This document shows, piece by piece, positions 1 through 8,976 of a DNA stretch of 64,000 nt. Every line of letters begins with the position of its first letter. The stretch's first letter is position 1. This DNA comes from JAWLHU01 sp041690255 (lineage in GTDB: Bacteria; Bacillota; Sulfobacillia; Symbiobacteriales; Symbiobacteriaceae): contig JAWLHU010000015.1 in assembly GCA_041690255.1 (NCBI GenBank), positions 124,001 to 188,000 of the forward strand, given 5' to 3'. The notes beneath the pieces were generated by a model. It ran no database searches. It was not told the DNA's origin and was given only the letters and a program-made list of their open reading frames with translations. The position numbers and the translations under genes are program-made.

Positions 1-44
1 GTCCGTCTATGAAGCAGAGAGATCCCACGGAGAGGGGTAGAAGT

Positions 45-1061
45 ATGAAGAAGAGAACTGCAGTATGGCTCGCCCTCCTGTTCCTCCTCTCGACCATCCT
101 CTACGGCTGCGGCGGCAGCGGCGGTGCGAAATCAGAGACCGCCATGGACAGCGGCGCTCCTGCCGCAGCACCCGCAGAGGCACCGATGAGCGCCGAGAAG
201 GGCACCTCTGACTCCCAGACGGCCGGCCAGACCGGTGCCGGGACCGGCACGCCCACGTTGGAGCGGAAGATCATTCTCAACGCCCAGCTTGACGTGAAGG
301 TGAAAGATGCCGACGAGGCGATCGCCACGATCAGCCAGAACGTGCGGGCCGCCGGCGGCTATGTGCAGGAGAACCGGGTGGAGGGGACCAAGCAGAATGG
401 CCGGCGGGTAAACATGTCGGTGCGCGTTCCGTCCAGCGCCTACGGTTCCATGGTCGACCTGGTCGCCGGCCTCGGCGAGGTGAACAACCGCCGGGAATGG
501 ACGAACGATGTGACCGAGGAGTACCTCGACCTGGACGCCCGGATCACGACCAAGGAGGCCCACCTGGCCCAGCTTCGCAAGCTCTACGCCCAGGGCGGTA
601 CGATCAAGGAGCTCATGGAGCTGGAGTCCGAAATCGCCCGGGTGACCGCCGAACTGGAGTCAATCAAGGGAAGGTTCAACTACCTCTCCAATCAGGTCGC
701 TTTCAGTACGATCGTGATCGCCCTGTATGAGCCGGGTGTACCCACCCCGATCAAGGAGCCGAAGACTGTCTGGGAGCGGATGCAGAACGGGTTCATTAGC
801 TCCTGGAACGGCGTGATCAACTTCATGGCCGAAGCAGCGATCTTCATTGTCTCGGCCATTCCCGCCCTGCTCTTCCTCGCCGTGCTCGGCCTGATCGCCT
901 GGGCGATCGCACGTGTTGTCAACCGGCGTCGTGGCGGTCGCGGTGGTGGTGGCGGACATCCGCCCCGGACCGGTCCCATGCCTCCGCCGGTAGGGCCCAG
1001 CCCCTATCAGCCACCGCATAACACGATCGCCTCCCAGCAGGAGCCGGAACGAAAGGGCTAG
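45..1061 (+). CDS. DUF4349 domain lipoprotein
   Basis: Predicted membrane-anchored lipoprotein of 338 residues. A lipoprotein signal with lipobox LYGC lies at about residues 17-21, followed by a low-complexity Ala/Gly/Ser/Glu linker. The DUF4349 domain spans about residues 75-240. It starts with an ERKIILNAQLDVKV-like strand and contains a charged coiled-coil segment (about 165-210). A transmembrane helix lies near residues 260-290, and the tail is Arg/Gly/Pro rich. I chose the ATG at 45 over the ATG at 9 because GAGAGGGG lies just upstream of it and it opens directly into the signal peptide. The molecular role of DUF4349 is unknown. A rho-independent terminator follows, so the gene ends its transcription unit. 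Anything upstream is outside the window. Confidence 0.85.
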   Translation: MKKRTAVWLALLFLLSTILYGCGGSGGAKSETAMDSGAPAAAPAEAPMSAEKGTSDSQTAGQTGAGTGTPTLERKIILNAQLDVKVKDADEAIATISQNVRAAGGYVQENRVEGTKQNGRRVNMSVRVPSSAYGSMVDLVAGLGEVNNRREWTNDVTEEYLDLDARITTKEAHLAQLRKLYAQGGTIKELMELESEIARVTAELESIKGRFNYLSNQVAFSTIVIALYEPGVPTPIKEPKTVWERMQNGFISSWNGVINFMAEAAIFIVSAIPALLFLAVLGLIAWAIARVVNRRRGGRGGGGGHPPRTGPMPPPVGPSPYQPPHNTIASQQEPERKG

Positions 1062-1070
1062 ACACAGCAG

Positions 1071-1103
1071 AACCCGACACCATGCGCTTGGTGTCGGGTT
1101 CTT
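1071..1103 (+). terminator. Rho-independent terminator after DUF4349 gene
   Basis: An 11-bp perfect stem (AACCCGACACC with GGTGTCGGGTT) encloses an 8-base loop and is followed by CTTC. It sits 10 bases after the stop codon. The T tract is weak. Confidence 0.75.
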
Positions 1104-1118
1104 CGCGCCCGCCGGGCT

Positions 1119-1820
1119 CTACTCACGGCGAATGCGGAGCGGGCGGCGGAGGCGAAGGCCTTCGTTGCAGGCAGCGGTAACAGCGTGGAGCACGTCACGG
1201 AAGGCCCCTTCGGCGGGGGTCTCAATGAGCTCGGTGACGGCCACCGTCGCGCCTGTGGCAACCTTCGATTCGTCCCAGCGGGTGGGCGGTGGCAGGTTGG
1301 GCAGGTTCGCCAGGGCCACCGGATTCCCGGATCCCCCCATAGCCGGGGTGCGCCGGGCCAGCACCCCTGACGGTGTGTGCTGGAGCCGTTCGAAGAAGCA
1401 CTCGTACCAGCCCGACTCCAGCGCAGGGCTCGAGCGGAAGCCAACGGGGGGCGGGAACTGGCGGAGGACGACCCGAATACCCTGTTCCGTCAGAGAGAGC
1501 ACACAACCAGCGTTCTCAGCGACCATCCGGGGCTCGGGTCCCCCGTGCATGACACCGATCTCCCGTCCCTGAGCATCACGAAAGGAGAGACCGGGTACCC
1601 GTCGCCCGCGCATGCGCGGCATGAACTTCTCCACCTCGGCCAGGAGTGCCCGTGCCGTGACCGGCTGAAGGTGAACCTCCTGTACGGCACCCATCCGCAG
1701 GAAAAGTGGGTAGGTATCGGTACCAAACTCACTTACGAGGGCTTGCAATCGTAGCAGGCGGTCCATTGGGACTGTATGAGTAGTCCCTCCCGCGACGGTC
1801 AGTGAGAGCAGCTGACGCAA
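1119..1820 (-). CDS. Hypothetical protein, no family recognised
   Basis: A 233-residue protein I do not recognise. It has no obvious signal peptide or membrane segment. Visible features are an N-terminal MRQLLSLTVAGG strand, a Pro-rich stretch near the middle and a Arg-rich C terminus (LRLRRPLRIRRE). I start it at the TTG at 1820 because TGGAGGGA lies seven bases upstream; an in-frame ATG at 1919 has no comparable ribosome binding site. A TATACT-like -10 element lies on the same strand at 1855-1860. The gene is divergent from sdhCAB and shares its upstream region with it. GC and codon use look like its neighbours, so it is probably a real native gene. Confidence 0.6.
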   Translation of the reverse strand: MRQLLSLTVAGGTTHTVPMDRLLRLQALVSEFGTDTYPLFLRMGAVQEVHLQPVTARALLAEVEKFMPRMRGRRVPGLSFRDAQGREIGVMHGGPEPRMVAENAGCVLSLTEQGIRVVLRQFPPPVGFRSSPALESGWYECFFERLQHTPSGVLARRTPAMGGSGNPVALANLPNLPPPTRWDESKVATGATVAVTELIETPAEGAFRDVLHAVTAACNEGLRLRRPLRIRRE

Positions 1821-2180
1821 CCGAATCCCTCCAACATAGAAGATAACTCTGCCGAGTATAACCTCAGATAATGGGAACTGGGCCTGAATGGATACCCGTA
1901 AGGGTATTGAAAAAGGCAATCAGTGTAAGTTATAACAGGCCCCAAACCCTTGTGACCGTAAGAGCAAGCGTGGTTATAACCGGATCTTATACCACTGATT
2001 ACAGGAAATGATAGGGATTCAGAACGTTGACAGTGCTTATGGTGCGGGGCTACAATGAGGGCGTCTGTGAACCTAGTACGTTTACCCTATCACATGGGGG
2101 TACGTCGTGCTCTCAGGTCCAGTATGAACCGGCTTACGGGTCCTGACAAGTCGACTTGGGGAAGGAGCGAAACCACGGGC
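1821..2180. other. Divergent intergenic region upstream of sdhCAB
   Basis: This 360-base stretch without a convincing gene holds the sdh promoter (2027-2056, plus strand), a probable -10 element for the minus-strand hypothetical gene (1855-1860) and a leader of about 118 bases in front of sdhC. The leader contains a weak hairpin (TTACCC pairing with GGGGTA at about 2086-2105). The left half is AT-rich compared with the rest of the window. I see no recognisable riboswitch. Confidence 0.6.
2027..2056 (+). promoter_or_regulatory. Sigma-A-type promoter of sdhCAB
   Basis: A consensus TTGACA (2027-2032) and TACAAT (2051-2056) are separated by 18 bases. Transcription would start near 2063, which rules out the in-frame ATG at 2055 as the sdhC start. 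Confidence 0.8.
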
Positions 2181-2825
2181 ATGCAAGACTTTTTGCGGCG
2201 CAACCACTTCCTGCTGCGCAGACTCCACTCGCTGACGGGTATCGTACCAGTTGGTGGCTTCTTGCTGTTCCACCTGTACGAGAACTCGAAGGCGCTGCAT
2301 GGAGCCGAGGCGTACAACGAAACGATCCTCTCGATCAATTCCATGCCGTTCGTGATCCTGCTCGAGATTTTCGCCATTCTGCTTCCGCTTTACTTCCACG
2401 CGATCTATGGTATCTACATCGCTGCTGATGCCAAGCACAACCTCTCCAATTACGGCTACGGCCGCAACTGGGCCTTCTTCCTCCAGCGCGTAACCGGTCT
2501 GATCACCCTCGTCTTCGTGACCTACCATATCTGGCACTTCCGGGTACAGAAGCTACTGGGCGTTTACGAGACCGGGACCGCCCTTCCTGGTATGCCCGAC
2601 TATAACACGGTGGCGACCGCTTTTGCGAACAACTGGGTCGCCTTGGTGTATGCCATCGGCATTATTGCAGCGGCCTATCATCTGGCCAATGGCATATACA
2701 CCTTCCTGATTACCTGGGGCATCACGATTGGCGCCAAGAGCCAGCGGGTCTCCAACCTCGTAACCAACGCTGCCTTTGTCCTCATCTCTGCGATGGGCCT
2801 GACCGCCCTGTTCGCATTCCGCTAA
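2181..2825 (+). CDS. sdhC: Succinate dehydrogenase cytochrome b558 subunit
   Basis: Membrane anchor of complex II. It binds haem b and menaquinone and passes electrons from SdhAB into the membrane. The 214-residue protein has five hydrophobic helices and histidines at the positions expected for di-haem Bacillus-type SdhC (LHSLTG, LFHLYE, YFHAIYG, TYHIWHF, AYHLANG). I chose the ATG at 2181 because homologues begin with this MQDFLRRNHF-like stretch and GAAGGAG precedes it; further upstream starts would overlap the promoter. Sixteen bases separate it from sdhA. The single-anchor layout (no sdhD) is the Bacillota type. Confidence 0.93.
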   Translation: MQDFLRRNHFLLRRLHSLTGIVPVGGFLLFHLYENSKALHGAEAYNETILSINSMPFVILLEIFAILLPLYFHAIYGIYIAADAKHNLSNYGYGRNWAFFLQRVTGLITLVFVTYHIWHFRVQKLLGVYETGTALPGMPDYNTVATAFANNWVALVYAIGIIAAAYHLANGIYTFLITWGITIGAKSQRVSNLVTNAAFVLISAMGLTALFAFR

Positions 2826-2840
2826 AGGAGGGATCACCAG

Positions 2841-4619
2841 ATGCCGAATATCATCGTTGTGGGTGGCGGTCTGGCAGGTCTCGCCGCCGTCATTAAGGCA
2901 GCGGAAGCCGGCTTCCACGTCGACCTGATCTCGCTCGTCCCCGTGAAGCGTTCCCACTCGGTCTGTGCGCAGGGCGGCATTAACGGCGCCGTGAACACCA
3001 AGGGCGAGGGCGACTCTCCCTATATTCATTTCGATGACACCGTGTACGGTGGCGACTTCCTGGCCGACCAGCCCCCTGTCAAGGCGATGTGCGAGGCCGC
3101 CCCGGGGATCATTTACCTCTTCGACCGCATGGGCGTGCCCTTCAACCGCACCCCGGAGGGTCTGATCGACTTCCGCCGCTTCGGTGGCACGCTCCATAAC
3201 CGGACGGCCTTCGCCGGCGGCTCCACCGGCCAGCAGCTCCTCTACGCTCTGGACGAGCAGGTTCGCCGCCACGAGGTGGCCGGCCTCGTCACCAAGTACG
3301 AGGGCTGGGACTTCACGGGTCTCGTCATGCACGAGGGCCGGGTGGTCGGCTGCACTGCCCAGAACCTCCACACCATGGAGTTCAAGGCCTTTAAGTCCGA
3401 CACGGTCATTATGGCGACCGGTGGCATTGGCATGATCTTCGGCAAGTCGACCAACTCGGTGATCAACACCGGCTCGGCCCAGGCGATCTGCTATGAGCAG
3501 GGCGCTGACTATGCTAACGGTGAGTTTATCCAGGTGCACCCGACCGCCATTCCGGGCGATGACAAACTCCGCCTCATGTCGGAGTCGATCCGCGGCGAGG
3601 GCGGTCGTGTCTGGACCTACAAGGACGGCAAGCCCTGGTACTTCCTCGAGGAGAAGTACCCGAAGTATGGCAACCTGGTGCCGCGTGACATTGCCACCCG
3701 TGAGATCTTTGACGTCTGCGTCAACATGGGTCTGGGTGTCGACGGCAAGAACCAGGTCTACCTGGACGTCTCCCATATCCCGGCCGAGACGCTGCACCGG
3801 AAGATCGGCAACCTCATCGACATGTACAAGAAGTTCGTCGGTGATGATGCCACCAAGGTTCCCATGAAGATCTTCCCGGGCATGCACTACACCATGGGTG
3901 GTCTCTGGACCGGTTATGAGAAGAAGAATGAGAACGATATGGATCTGAACAGCCCGAAGACCTTCATGACCAACCTGCCCGGCCTCTACGCCATTGGCGA
4001 GGCTGCTGTCCAGCACCACGGTGCCAACCGCCTCGGTGCCAACTCGCTGGTCTCTTGCGTCTTCGACGGCCTGGTCGTCGGTCCTGCCGCTGTGAAGTAT
4101 ATCAAGAACCTGAACGGTACCCACGCCGAGGAACTGCCGGAGTCGGTCTTTGAAGATGCGATCAAGGAGGCCCGTACGAAGTACGAGGCGATCCTGGCCA
4201 TGGACGGCCCGGAGAACCCCTATGTCCTGGCCGACGAGCTCGGCAAGTGGATGACCGACAACGTGACCGTTGTGCGTTACAACGACAAGCTCGAGGCCAC
4301 GCTGAAGAAGATCGGCGAGCTGAAGGAGCGGTACAAGAAGATCGGTGTCCCTGACACCGGAAGCCACTCCAACCAGCCGGCCGTCTTCACCCGCTGGCTG
4401 CATGGCATGCTGATCCTGGCCGAGGTGGTCGCCAAGGGTGCTCTGTTGCGGAACGAGTCCCGTGGTGCTCACTACAAGCCGGACTTCCCCGAGCGCGACG
4501 ATGAGAGCTTCATGAAGACGACCATCGCCAAGCACACGGAGAAGGGCCCTGAGATCAGCTACATGCCGGTTGACGTGAGCGAGATCAAGCCGCGCAAGCG
4601 CGACTACACCAAGAAGTAA
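2841..4619 (+). CDS. sdhA: Succinate dehydrogenase flavoprotein subunit
   Basis: Catalytic subunit that oxidises succinate to fumarate (TCA cycle) at the cytoplasmic face of the membrane. The 592-residue protein opens with the FAD-binding GGGLAG motif (residues 8-13). His39 in RSHSVCAQGG is the expected covalent FAD attachment site. Substrate-site signatures VHPTAI, RGEGGRVW and HYTMGG are present, and GEAAVQHHGANRLGANSL marks the second dinucleotide-binding segment. Length matches Bacillus SdhA (about 586). It is preceded by AAAGGAGGGATCACC and followed 17 bases later by sdhB, so sdhCAB is one operon. No frameshift is visible. Confidence 0.96.
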   Translation: MPNIIVVGGGLAGLAAVIKAAEAGFHVDLISLVPVKRSHSVCAQGGINGAVNTKGEGDSPYIHFDDTVYGGDFLADQPPVKAMCEAAPGIIYLFDRMGVPFNRTPEGLIDFRRFGGTLHNRTAFAGGSTGQQLLYALDEQVRRHEVAGLVTKYEGWDFTGLVMHEGRVVGCTAQNLHTMEFKAFKSDTVIMATGGIGMIFGKSTNSVINTGSAQAICYEQGADYANGEFIQVHPTAIPGDDKLRLMSESIRGEGGRVWTYKDGKPWYFLEEKYPKYGNLVPRDIATREIFDVCVNMGLGVDGKNQVYLDVSHIPAETLHRKIGNLIDMYKKFVGDDATKVPMKIFPGMHYTMGGLWTGYEKKNENDMDLNSPKTFMTNLPGLYAIGEAAVQHHGANRLGANSLVSCVFDGLVVGPAAVKYIKNLNGTHAEELPESVFEDAIKEARTKYEAILAMDGPENPYVLADELGKWMTDNVTVVRYNDKLEATLKKIGELKERYKKIGVPDTGSHSNQPAVFTRWLHGMLILAEVVAKGALLRNESRGAHYKPDFPERDDESFMKTTIAKHTEKGPEISYMPVDVSEIKPRKRDYTKK

Positions 4620-4636
4620 GGGGGGCAGCACCGACC

Positions 4637-5389
4637 ATGGCTGAGCAGAAGTACATTGAGCTTCGGATCAAGCGCCAGGAGGGTCCGGGTAAGCCCGCCT
4701 TCTGGGAGGAATACAAGCTCCCGTACCGTGCCAACGCCAACGTGATCTCCTGCCTCATGGAGATCCAGCGCAACCCGGTCACCGCCGAGGGCAAGAAGAC
4801 CACCCCGGTCGCCTGGGAGTCGAACTGCCTGGAGGAGGTCTGCGGCGCCTGCACCATGGTGATCAACGGAAAGGCCCGCCAGGCCTGCTCCGCCCTGATT
4901 GACACCCTCACCCAGCCGGTCACCCTGGAGCCCATGAAGTCCTTCCCGATCATCCGTGACCTCATGGTGGACCGCAGCCGTATGTTCGAGGCGCTGAAGC
5001 GGATCCATGGCTGGATTCCGATCGACGGCACCCACGACCTGGGCCCGGGACCGAAGCAGTCCCCGGCCGACCAGGAGTGGATGTATAAGCTCTCCGAGTG
5101 CATGACCTGCGGCTGCTGCATGGAGGCCTGCCCGAACTACAACGAGAACACGGAGTTCGTCGGCCCGGCCCCGATCTCGCAGGTCCGCCTCTTCAACGCC
5201 CATCCGACCGGCGGCATGAACGCCGACGAGCGGCTGGAGGCGCTGTACGGCGAGGGTGGCATCAGCGAGTGCGGCAACGCCCAGAACTGCGTGAAGGCCT
5301 GCCCGAAGGAGATCCCGCTGACCACATCCATCGCCGATGTGAACCGCCAGATCACGATGTACGCCCTCAAGAAGGCGTTCGTGAAGTAG
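4637..5389 (+). CDS. sdhB: Succinate dehydrogenase iron-sulfur subunit
   Basis: Electron-transfer subunit linking the SdhA flavin to SdhC haem and quinone. The 250-residue protein has a plant-type [2Fe-2S] site (C64, C69, C72, C84). A C-terminal ferredoxin-like domain holds C155, C158, C161, C165, C212, C218 and C222 for the [4Fe-4S] and [3Fe-4S] centres. It is the last gene of sdhCAB, with a strong hairpin terminator nine bases after the stop. Confidence 0.96.
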   Translation: MAEQKYIELRIKRQEGPGKPAFWEEYKLPYRANANVISCLMEIQRNPVTAEGKKTTPVAWESNCLEEVCGACTMVINGKARQACSALIDTLTQPVTLEPMKSFPIIRDLMVDRSRMFEALKRIHGWIPIDGTHDLGPGPKQSPADQEWMYKLSECMTCGCCMEACPNYNENTEFVGPAPISQVRLFNAHPTGGMNADERLEALYGEGGISECGNAQNCVKACPKEIPLTTSIADVNRQITMYALKKAFVK

Positions 5390-5397
5390 ATCATGCA

Positions 5398-5434
5398 AGA
5401 GCCCGCTGCCCTGGGATGAGGGTAGCGGGCTCTC
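5398..5434 (+). terminator. Terminator of sdhCAB
   Basis: The stem AGAGCCCGCTGCCC pairs with GGGTAGCGGGCTCT (one G-T pair) around an 8-base loop. It also faces the 3' end of the convergent minus-strand gene and may serve both. Confidence 0.85.
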
Positions 5435-5461
5435 TGCACGCTGGGGGGAGAACCTCGCACA

Positions 5462-6580
5462 CTAGTGTACAAGGTCCACCTGGACGACCTCCAGATCCTC
5501 AACGCTGCCGATCTTGGTTTGACGGTGGACGTAGATCGTCTTACCATCGGGCGAGATCGCCAGGTTCTTCCCGTTGGTGAACAGGAGTTTTCCGTCTCCG
5601 TTGATCGTGACGGCATAATACTCAATGGACGGAATTACCGCGCCAAGAGGTCCGGTGGGAATATAGTTTACGATCAAAAGTTGCCGGTTCAGCCATCCGA
5701 AATCCATGAGCCTTCCGCCGTTGTGCTCAAGTTCAAACAGCCTACGCGGCTCATCTTCAACGTTCATAACCCAGACAACCGGATGTTCCGCTAGTGAACT
5801 GGGTTCGGTCCCAAATGCGAAGAGCGATCCATCGGGTGACCAGGAGCCGATTGCCTGGTGATCGCGGACGAGAGATCCTTGGAACCGACCAGCGAGTCCG
5901 GAGGTGGTATCTGTAACCACCAGCATGTTGTTGTCCCTTGTCGCAACCTTCGTTCCATCGGGCGATACTGACCAGACGGTATCTCCATAGCCATACTCCC
6001 CCTGCAAGGTAATACCCGGTAGGGAGGTAAAGGTTTCATGGGTCACGTCGTAGACTACCAGTTCAGAGCCCTGTCTAAAGGCGACCATCCCACGTTCGGT
6101 TGTCTGTAATCTCCAGGGTGTCTGCGTCTCACCGATCCTTCGTAATCCCGATCCATCTACGGAGATGAGGTAGACGGGGTAGGGCGCCAGATTCTCCCCG
6201 ACGGCCGTGAACGCGATGAACTCCGTACCGGGCACAGGCCGGACATTCATAACAGCCTCCCGAAGAATCACATGAGCGTCTCCATTCGGGTAGGTGACCG
6301 TCAGAAAAAACTCTGGAGCCGGTCCAAACGACGCAAAGTACTTCCCTGATGGCTCCATCCCGGCTACCTTGGCTGTGCTTAATTGGGATATGGAGCGGAA
6401 ATTCGCTGTTCCGATGCCCTTCAGATCCTCAGGTATGGGCCGCTCTGGGCTCGGCGCAGCGGTGTTCTGCGCCGGCCCAGTCGCAGCCTGTCCGATATGG
6501 ATGGGGACTCTTGCCCCCAAACCAACGAGTGCAACAGCGGCGACAAGGATCGTTACGAGGAGCTTCCATCTATTCCTCAC
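5462..6580 (-). CDS. Secreted TolB/WD40-like beta-propeller protein
   Basis: A 372-residue exported protein. An N-terminal signal or anchor helix (about residues 7-25, LLVTILVAAVALVGLG) precedes repeated blades of the WSPDG/SPDGTK type (for example VSPDGTKVATRD, WSPDGSLFAFG, ISPDGKTIYVH) typical of TolB/PD40 propellers. I start it at the GTG at 6580, which has AGGGGGA five bases upstream, rather than at more distal Arg-rich extensions. Propellers of this kind usually bind ligands or partners outside the membrane; the target is unknown. Base composition is somewhat lower in GC than the neighbours. A second propeller-bearing lipoprotein occurs at 46197-47186. Confidence 0.75.
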   Translation of the reverse strand: MRNRWKLLVTILVAAVALVGLGARVPIHIGQAATGPAQNTAAPSPERPIPEDLKGIGTANFRSISQLSTAKVAGMEPSGKYFASFGPAPEFFLTVTYPNGDAHVILREAVMNVRPVPGTEFIAFTAVGENLAPYPVYLISVDGSGLRRIGETQTPWRLQTTERGMVAFRQGSELVVYDVTHETFTSLPGITLQGEYGYGDTVWSVSPDGTKVATRDNNMLVVTDTTSGLAGRFQGSLVRDHQAIGSWSPDGSLFAFGTEPSSLAEHPVVWVMNVEDEPRRLFELEHNGGRLMDFGWLNRQLLIVNYIPTGPLGAVIPSIEYYAVTINGDGKLLFTNGKNLAISPDGKTIYVHRQTKIGSVEDLEVVQVDLVH

Positions 6581-6629
6581 ATGAATCCCCCTAGTTAGAT
6601 CCCGTGGTGAACGCTCATTGTCGCATCGC

Positions 6630-7250
6630 CTACTGTGCCTTCGCATCCAACTTGCGGACCGTCTCGCTCTTCTCGACATGGCGCACGTCCTTGTACGTGC
6701 CCATCAACAGGTCGAAGGAGGGGTTGGTGACGCCGTACCAGTAGTGCTCGTTCTTGAAGTGGTGCCAGAGGTGGTATCTCTTCATCCAGCGGCCCCAGGC
6801 GGTCAGCGGGGTGATCGGCCGGTGGGCCACGTAGTGGCACCACTCATAGTACATGAGCAGCAGCATGGAGCCGGAGGCAAAGGCGGCGCCCAGGGCGATC
6901 TGCCCGGTCACCAGCCAGGTGAGCCCCCCCGTCACCGTGAACTGCGGGATCGAGTACCAGATCGGCAGGAAGAGCAGATGCAGATCGTTCGGCTCCTCAT
7001 GGTGGTGATAGTGCAGCCGGTAGATCATCTTCCGGAGGAACGCGCTCCTGGGCGGGGCCATGTGGAAGAGAAAGCGGTGCGTGGCGTACTCGCTCACGAA
7101 GAAGAGACCCACCCCAACGAGCGTGGCCGCGAGGACCTGGGGCGCCGGCCCCCGGAGCCAGGCGAAAGCGGTGACCAGTACCGTAAGCAGGCCCATGATC
7201 AGGATATCGGGGAAGCCGAGAAACTCTCGCACGTACTTGTTCACACCCAT
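6630..7250 (-). CDS. Fatty acid hydroxylase/sterol desaturase family membrane protein
   Basis: A 206-residue integral membrane protein with the eight-histidine di-iron pattern of the fatty acid hydroxylase superfamily: HRFLFH, HYHHH, HYVAH and HLWHH. About four hydrophobic segments surround these boxes. Members use O2 and a di-iron centre to hydroxylate or desaturate lipids, carotenoids or sterols; the substrate here cannot be read from sequence. Two starts are possible: the ATG at 7250, which abuts a GGGGGG run, or the GTG two codons later, which has better spacing. It appears to be monocistronic. Confidence 0.8.
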   Translation of the reverse strand: MGVNKYVREFLGFPDILIMGLLTVLVTAFAWLRGPAPQVLAATLVGVGLFFVSEYATHRFLFHMAPPRSAFLRKMIYRLHYHHHEEPNDLHLLFLPIWYSIPQFTVTGGLTWLVTGQIALGAAFASGSMLLLMYYEWCHYVAHRPITPLTAWGRWMKRYHLWHHFKNEHYWYGVTNPSFDLLMGTYKDVRHVEKSETVRKLDAKAQ

Positions 7251-7348
7251 CCCCCCATTATGTCTTCTTCTACAATATCATAACATTAGGTAAAGCGTTA
7301 CAAACGAGGCCCGCCATCCACAGGGGATGACGGGCCTCAGCGTCTCTG

Positions 7349-7915
7349 TTACGCAGCCGGAGCAGGGGCCAGGAAGATCGCACTGTAGTTCAGCCAAAGC
7401 AGCGGAAGCTGCCAGGGGAGGGTAGCCGCAAGGACCAGCCCGAGGGATCGCCCGGTCGAGAAGCCGGCCAGACGCCTTACCCCGGCCACCATGACAGCCA
7501 GACGCCAGACGATGAACGGCAGGCTGACCCAGAAGAGCAACTGATCCTGCTGCCGCAGGACGGGGTAGAAGGTGACCAGGTCCTCCACCAGGAAGAGCAC
7601 CCAGGTCAGACCGATAAACTTCACCGTGTCGATCCAGCCGAGTGCCCAGCCAAAGAACCGGGCCACACCGAAGAAGAGCAGGCTCTGCACCGTGAAGATG
7701 GACATGAGCCACATGATCCACGTGAAGATAATCGCGTCGGCCGGCGGGGTAGGTGGGGGCCCCCACATGCCTGGGGTGTAGAGCACCATAACCGATTCGA
7801 TGGTAAAGACGCTGAGGAGAATCCACCAATAGGAGAGCGTCATCTCGTTGCGCGAGCGCTCAAAGGTCTCTCCCGGGCGGAGCAGGATTCCAACTATCCA
7901 ATCTGGCAGGGCCAA
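7349..7915 (-). CDS. YIP1-family membrane protein
   Basis: A 188-residue protein with about five transmembrane helices and the YIP1/DUF1282-like opening (LRPGETFERSR). Family members are small polytopic proteins of unclear function in bacteria. Translation probably starts at the TTG at 7915, directly after the TAG of the upstream DUF1028 gene, with AAGGAG ten bases upstream inside that gene. The two are therefore translationally coupled. Confidence 0.65.
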   Translation of the reverse strand: MALPDWIVGILLRPGETFERSRNEMTLSYWWILLSVFTIESVMVLYTPGMWGPPPTPPADAIIFTWIMWLMSIFTVQSLLFFGVARFFGWALGWIDTVKFIGLTWVLFLVEDLVTFYPVLRQQDQLLFWVSLPFIVWRLAVMVAGVRRLAGFSTGRSLGLVLAATLPWQLPLLWLNYSAIFLAPAPAA

Positions 7916-8821
7916 CTACTTCGCGCTCCTTCGCTGCAGCACGGTCTGGCGGAGGGCGGCCATGGTGGCGCCAGGGATCCAGTCTGCGCCGATGTCGATT
8001 CCGACCAGGCCGTTCTCGGCGCAGTAGCTTGCCAGAGAGCCGCGCGTGTTGTAGGTGAGTTCACCGCTCACGGCGCCATCGAAGGCGCCGAGCTCCCGCA
8101 GGATCGACTGGAGGAGGCGGATCTTGTCGGGCGAGTCGAGCAGGTACCGCTCGGGCGGGGTCGGGCCAAGCCAGATCTGCCGGTGGAGTTCCAGCAACCG
8201 ACGCAACTCGTCTATGGGGTCGGCGTGGTCATCTACCCGGAGATCGACGAGCCGGTCGTTGTAGCCCCCGTAGCCGCCGCCATCACGCACGACATAGAGC
8301 GCCGCCGACTGCTTGCCCCGGCTGTCGCCGCCCGCCGCCTGCGCCGCCGCCAGCGCCGCCAAGATCCGGTCGGCCAGGTGGGGCAGGTCTGCCGCCGCCT
8401 CGTAGGCCCGGGCCATCTCCGTCACGGTCGCATCGCTGACCAGGATATTCCCCTGGCAGGTATAGCCTTCCCCAACCAGATGGCCGGCCCAGTGCATGCA
8501 CTTGGCGCCGGTGTAAGCTGCCGCCCGTCCCTGGGCGTCCACCAGGCCAACCTGCCGGTGGTCGCGCCCCTCATCTGCCGCGATCAGGCGCTCCACCGCC
8601 TCCTGGGCGCTCAGGCCCTGTTCCAGCAGGGCCAGGCCCTTCGGGCCATATGAGACATTAGCCAGGGCCTGCGTCGCCACAGCGCCGACGCCCGCCTTCG
8701 CCCACGGGACCGCTGACCCCACGGCCAGAAACTTGGACTGAACCCCAACCGCCAGCTCTCCCGTCTTCGGGTCGCGTGCGATGATGGAGAAGGTCGCAAT
8801 AATCGGGTGCACCCACTTCAA
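7916..8821 (-). CDS. DUF1028 family protein
   Basis: A 301-residue protein. Residues 1-210 match the DUF1028 family (TFSIIARDPKTGELAVGVQSKF, GALVDAQGR-like and SGxQGNILVS-like segments), a putative Ntn-hydrolase-fold group without an established reaction. The C-terminal 80 residues form the putative peptidoglycan-binding-like domain often attached to DUF1028. It starts at a TTG or at the GTG three codons downstream; a GGGGGG run overlaps the region. It is the first gene of a two-gene unit with the YIP1-like protein. Confidence 0.75.
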   Translation of the reverse strand: MKWVHPIIATFSIIARDPKTGELAVGVQSKFLAVGSAVPWAKAGVGAVATQALANVSYGPKGLALLEQGLSAQEAVERLIAADEGRDHRQVGLVDAQGRAAAYTGAKCMHWAGHLVGEGYTCQGNILVSDATVTEMARAYEAAADLPHLADRILAALAAAQAAGGDSRGKQSAALYVVRDGGGYGGYNDRLVDLRVDDHADPIDELRRLLELHRQIWLGPTPPERYLLDSPDKIRLLQSILRELGAFDGAVSGELTYNTRGSLASYCAENGLVGIDIGADWIPGATMAALRQTVLQRRSAK

Positions 8822-8976
8822 CCCCCCAAGAGTTCCTTGGGAAATAGTTCGGTGGATGTAAGGGATCTCCTGCGCCAGAGCGTCCAGGCCAAAGGGAGCA
8901 GGTACTTCGTGCTCTTCTTTCCATAATCTTCACCTGCTATCGTAAAGCCAGCACTGTCTCCAGGGGGGGTCGTGGT

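Noticed and set aside
2055..2180. Extended N terminus of SdhC starting at the ATG at 2055.
   Set aside because: That ATG overlaps the -10 element of the promoter, and the added residues are absent from the family.
2553..4631. A 692-codon open frame antisense to sdhA (similar long antisense frames lie opposite gpmI, eno, glnA, the formate dehydrogenase NuoEF subunit, the B12 protein and hpdB).
   Set aside because: These are GC-driven shadows: the sense frames encode clear enzymes with all motifs, and the antisense products are Val/Leu/Arg/Gly/Asp-rich without family features or ribosome binding sites.
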